This document shows, in pieces, positions 61,806-64,000 of a DNA stretch of 64,000 bases. This DNA is from Pseudobutyrivibrio sp. (GTDB lineage: Bacteria; Bacillota; Clostridia; Lachnospirales; Lachnospiraceae), in the NCBI RefSeq assembly GCF_015057185.1, contig NZ_SVEV01000002.1:1-64000 (forward strand), in the 5' to 3' direction. How positions within the stretch are numbered: the first letter of the stretch is position 1; each line of letters opens with the position of its first letter. The notes beneath the pieces were generated by a model. The model ran no database searches and was not told the DNA's origin. It saw only the letters and a list, made by a program, of their open reading frames with translations. The translations under genes were made by a program, and so were the position numbers.

Positions 61806-63047
61806 ATGGTTAAGTTTAGAGATTATTTAATTATTCAGTACAAACGAATCTTTAAGCTCCTTCCGGGAATCGTAGCCATGATTTTGGTTGTGGCAGCCCT
61901 TCTTGGTGCAGCAGGCGTAGCTCTTATGTATAGTGACGCCTACAATGAGGAGCAACAGAGATACAAACTTGGTGTTGTCGGCGACACCGATGACGAGATG
62001 ATTAGCCTTGGAGTGTACATGATCGGCACTCTTGATGAGAGCAGGTACATGATCGAGCTGGTTGAGTTCGATGATGAAGAGGCAGCCAAGGACGCTATGC
62101 GTTCAGCAGATATTTCAGCCTATATCGTAATTACGGAGGAGTTCAGTGATGCGTTAAATGCCATGACCAACGATTCCAAGCTGAAATATTATGCCACCTC
62201 AGGTCAAAAGGGTATTTCAAATGTTATGATGGATGAAATCGCCGCCATTGCAACCAACATTATCGTATATTCGGAGACAGGCATTTGCACCCTGCGAGAA
62301 ATAATGAAGCAGGAGGGCTTTGACAAGGCCACAAGACATGAAAATATCGATGACCTTTTCATGATTTACCTAGCTGCACTTATGATTCGTACAAATGTTG
62401 CAGAGATTACAGAATTGGGACTATCCGACGGACTTTCCACCCCAGCATATTATTTTGCAGGAATCCTTTCCTTCTTTATGCTGCTCTTGTCCTTCTGTGC
62501 TATTTCATTTTTCCTTGGACAGAAAAATGCCCAGTACAAATTCATGGGTTCTAAGGGCGTGACTGCCCGTTACCAGATTGTGGCAGAGTACATACCGTTT
62601 TTGACCATAAATGTTCTTTGCACAGCAGTCACACTTGGCGTCATGTTTGTGGTTATGCAGATGGGCATATTTGATATCCAGGAGATTGCAGGAAACACCA
62701 TTAGAAACTTCCTTAATTTTGGAATCAAGCTTATTCCAGTGTGTATCATGTTCTCGGCACTCGGATTTATGATTTTTGAAATTCTAATTGGAGTTATCAA
62801 CAAAATCCTTGTGGCATTTATGCTCTACATTGGTATGGGATATGTTTCAGGCTATTTTTACCCAAAGACATTTTTCCCAGAGCTTGTTCAGAAAATTGGA
62901 GAAAGCATTCCGTCGGGAGTGGCATTTGGATACATGGGAGAAGTTTTGAAGCGAGGCCATGAAGAAAAATATTTGCTAGCAATGCTTGGATATACAATTG
63001 CATTTTTGATTGTATCCATGGTACTTCGTCATCAAAAAATGAAATAA
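61806..63047 (+). CDS. ABC-2-type permease
   Basis: The 413-residue protein has one N-terminal helix (about 20-42), a large external domain (about 45-215), and five C-terminal helices (about 220-405), the layout of ABC-2/YhgE-like export permeases. It lies 4 bp after the ATPase. Substrate unknown; the cluster suggests a surface polymer component or a peptide. Confidence 0.88.
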   Translation: MVKFRDYLIIQYKRIFKLLPGIVAMILVVAALLGAAGVALMYSDAYNEEQQRYKLGVVGDTDDEMISLGVYMIGTLDESRYMIELVEFDDEEAAKDAMRSADISAYIVITEEFSDALNAMTNDSKLKYYATSGQKGISNVMMDEIAAIATNIIVYSETGICTLREIMKQEGFDKATRHENIDDLFMIYLAALMIRTNVAEITELGLSDGLSTPAYYFAGILSFFMLLLSFCAISFFLGQKNAQYKFMGSKGVTARYQIVAEYIPFLTINVLCTAVTLGVMFVVMQMGIFDIQEIAGNTIRNFLNFGIKLIPVCIMFSALGFMIFEILIGVINKILVAFMLYIGMGYVSGYFYPKTFFPELVQKIGESIPSGVAFGYMGEVLKRGHEEKYLLAMLGYTIAFLIVSMVLRHQKMK

Positions 63048-63050
63048 ATT

Positions 63051-64000
63051 ATGAGATACTTACTACTTTTAAAACGATTATTAAAAAAGAAAAGCTACAT
63101 TGTTATGCTGCTAGTTGTTCCGCTGATGGTGTTCATGCTTAATATTATGAGCTCTGGGGACGCAGGACTTATGACAATTGGCGTTTATATCCCTTCCAAT
63201 GATGAATATTCAAATAAATTGAGAGAGGATATCACAAACAATCCTGGGGCGCTGCAGTTCGTTTTTTACGATGATGAGGACGAACTTGTAAAGGCTGTGG
63301 AGAGACAGCAGGTAGCAGAGGCTTGGATAGTTCCAGAAAACTTTGAGAAAACAGTTACTGATATGGCAAGTCGTGGACGGACCAAGGAGAAAATCCAGAT
63401 TGTCATCAGAGAATCAGGACTTACACATATGCTTGGTCGCGAGGTGCTTTGCTCTAGGGTTTACCCAATGGTTGCTAGACAAATCGCATTCAATTACATT
63501 TCAGAAAAAGTATATGATAATAATATGACCGAGGCTCAAATCGACAATATGGTTAACACCTACGACGAATATGGCATCAACGGAAACCTATTTGAAATGG
63601 GATATGTGGATCAAACTGATGCCAGCTCAGACGTTAGCTATTTGATGATGCCTCTTAGAGGAATACTCGCTCTTTGGCTTTTACTTTGCAGCGTGGCTGC
63701 ATCCATGTATTACATTGAGGATGAGAAAAATGGTCTGTTTATTTGGTGGAAAACAAAGCTGCCATTGCTCAGGGATTTAGCATACTATCTTGTGATTGTT
63801 CTGATTCCTTCTATTATGGTGTTAATTGGCATGGCATATGGCGGAGTGTTTACTAGCCTAGGAAGAGAAATTGTGGCTATATTGCTCTATGATTTCGCTA
63901 TAATAGCCTTGGCAAACGTTTTACGACTTTTAATTGGTTCCATAAAGGGGCTGGGAATTATTACCCCTATTCTAATTATGGCATCAGCAATATTTTCACC
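63051..64000 (+). CDS. ABC-2-type permease, 3'-truncated by the window
   Basis: An ATG 3 bp after the previous stop opens a frame that stays open to the last base (316 codons). It repeats the layout of the upstream permease: helix at about 15-33, external domain, then helices from about 205. The two probably form a heterodimer with the ATPase at 61136. The end lies outside the window. Confidence 0.85.
   Translation, partial: MRYLLLLKRLLKKKSYIVMLLVVPLMVFMLNIMSSGDAGLMTIGVYIPSNDEYSNKLREDITNNPGALQFVFYDDEDELVKAVERQQVAEAWIVPENFEKTVTDMASRGRTKEKIQIVIRESGLTHMLGREVLCSRVYPMVARQIAFNYISEKVYDNNMTEAQIDNMVNTYDEYGINGNLFEMGYVDQTDASSDVSYLMMPLRGILALWLLLCSVAASMYYIEDEKNGLFIWWKTKLPLLRDLAYYLVIVLIPSIMVLIGMAYGGVFTSLGREIVAILLYDFAIIALANVLRLLIGSIKGLGIITPILIMASAIFS

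Overview
The window looks like a chromosomal segment of a low-GC anaerobic Firmicute of the Lachnospiraceae, most likely Butyrivibrio/Pseudobutyrivibrio-like. This is inferred from the AT-rich genes with GGAGG-type ribosome sites, a rubredoxin-flavin reductase fusion, a choloylglycine-hydrolase-family enzyme, AraC-GH39 sugar regulation and a large cell-surface polysaccharide cluster. I saw no rRNA, tRNA or CRISPR-cas.

Layout. (1) 1-18.9 kb is a patchwork conflict/defence region: a split AAA-ATPase/Toprim pair, a YobI/KAP-like membrane NTPase with an XRE regulator, a frameshifted REP-type transposase, a TOTE-type primase-helicase, an XRE-ImmA pair followed by a truncated PIN toxin, a SWIM-finger protein, and an ATPase gene cut by a 2.54-kb IS91-like element. 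Housekeeping relics lie between them (hrb, and the last 14 codons of a psiE gene). (2) 19-29.8 kb is mostly core metabolism and transport: superoxide dismutase, NimA-like flavoprotein, a PanAT-type toxin-antitoxin pair with a long operator palindrome, psiE, bile-salt-hydrolase-like enzyme, tspO, CaCA exchanger, Na/Pi transporter and a PhoBR-like two-component system. (3) 30-36.6 kb is a gtr-like glycosyltransferase operon. (4) 36.6-41.5 kb holds two O-antigen-ligase-family genes and two related secreted Ser/Thr-rich proteins. (5) 41.5-43.9 kb holds a long untranslated leader, a repeat array and a PD-(D/E)XK-like protein. (6) 44-49.1 kb is a sugar-utilisation locus (AraC-GH39 regulator, GPH transporter, carboxylesterase). 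(7) 49.2-64 kb is a capsule/exopolysaccharide cluster: capF, capG, capE, paired SMR-like flippase subunits, MurJ-like flippase, DegT aminotransferase, metY, MBOAT/SGNH O-acylation pair, and an ABC-2 exporter that runs off the end.

The main discoveries are non-coding. First, three arrays (23965-24306, 28164-28430, 42099-42526) each consist of a locus-specific 8-bp motif alternating with its reverse complement. Same-orientation copies repeat at 52-53, 73-74 or 63 bp, with exceptions of 73-74 bp, so spacings cluster at 5, 6 or 7 turns of a 10.5-bp DNA helix. Second, four copies of an 86-nt RNA element, each exactly 86 nt, sit between or before genes of the polysaccharide cluster and show compensatory changes in at least two helices; a 67-nt variant lies before the SGNH gene. 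Third, many promoters in this window are followed by a strong hairpin at or near the predicted 5' end of the transcript.

All calls are from reading sequence only; family names are recognition by motif and length, not database results.
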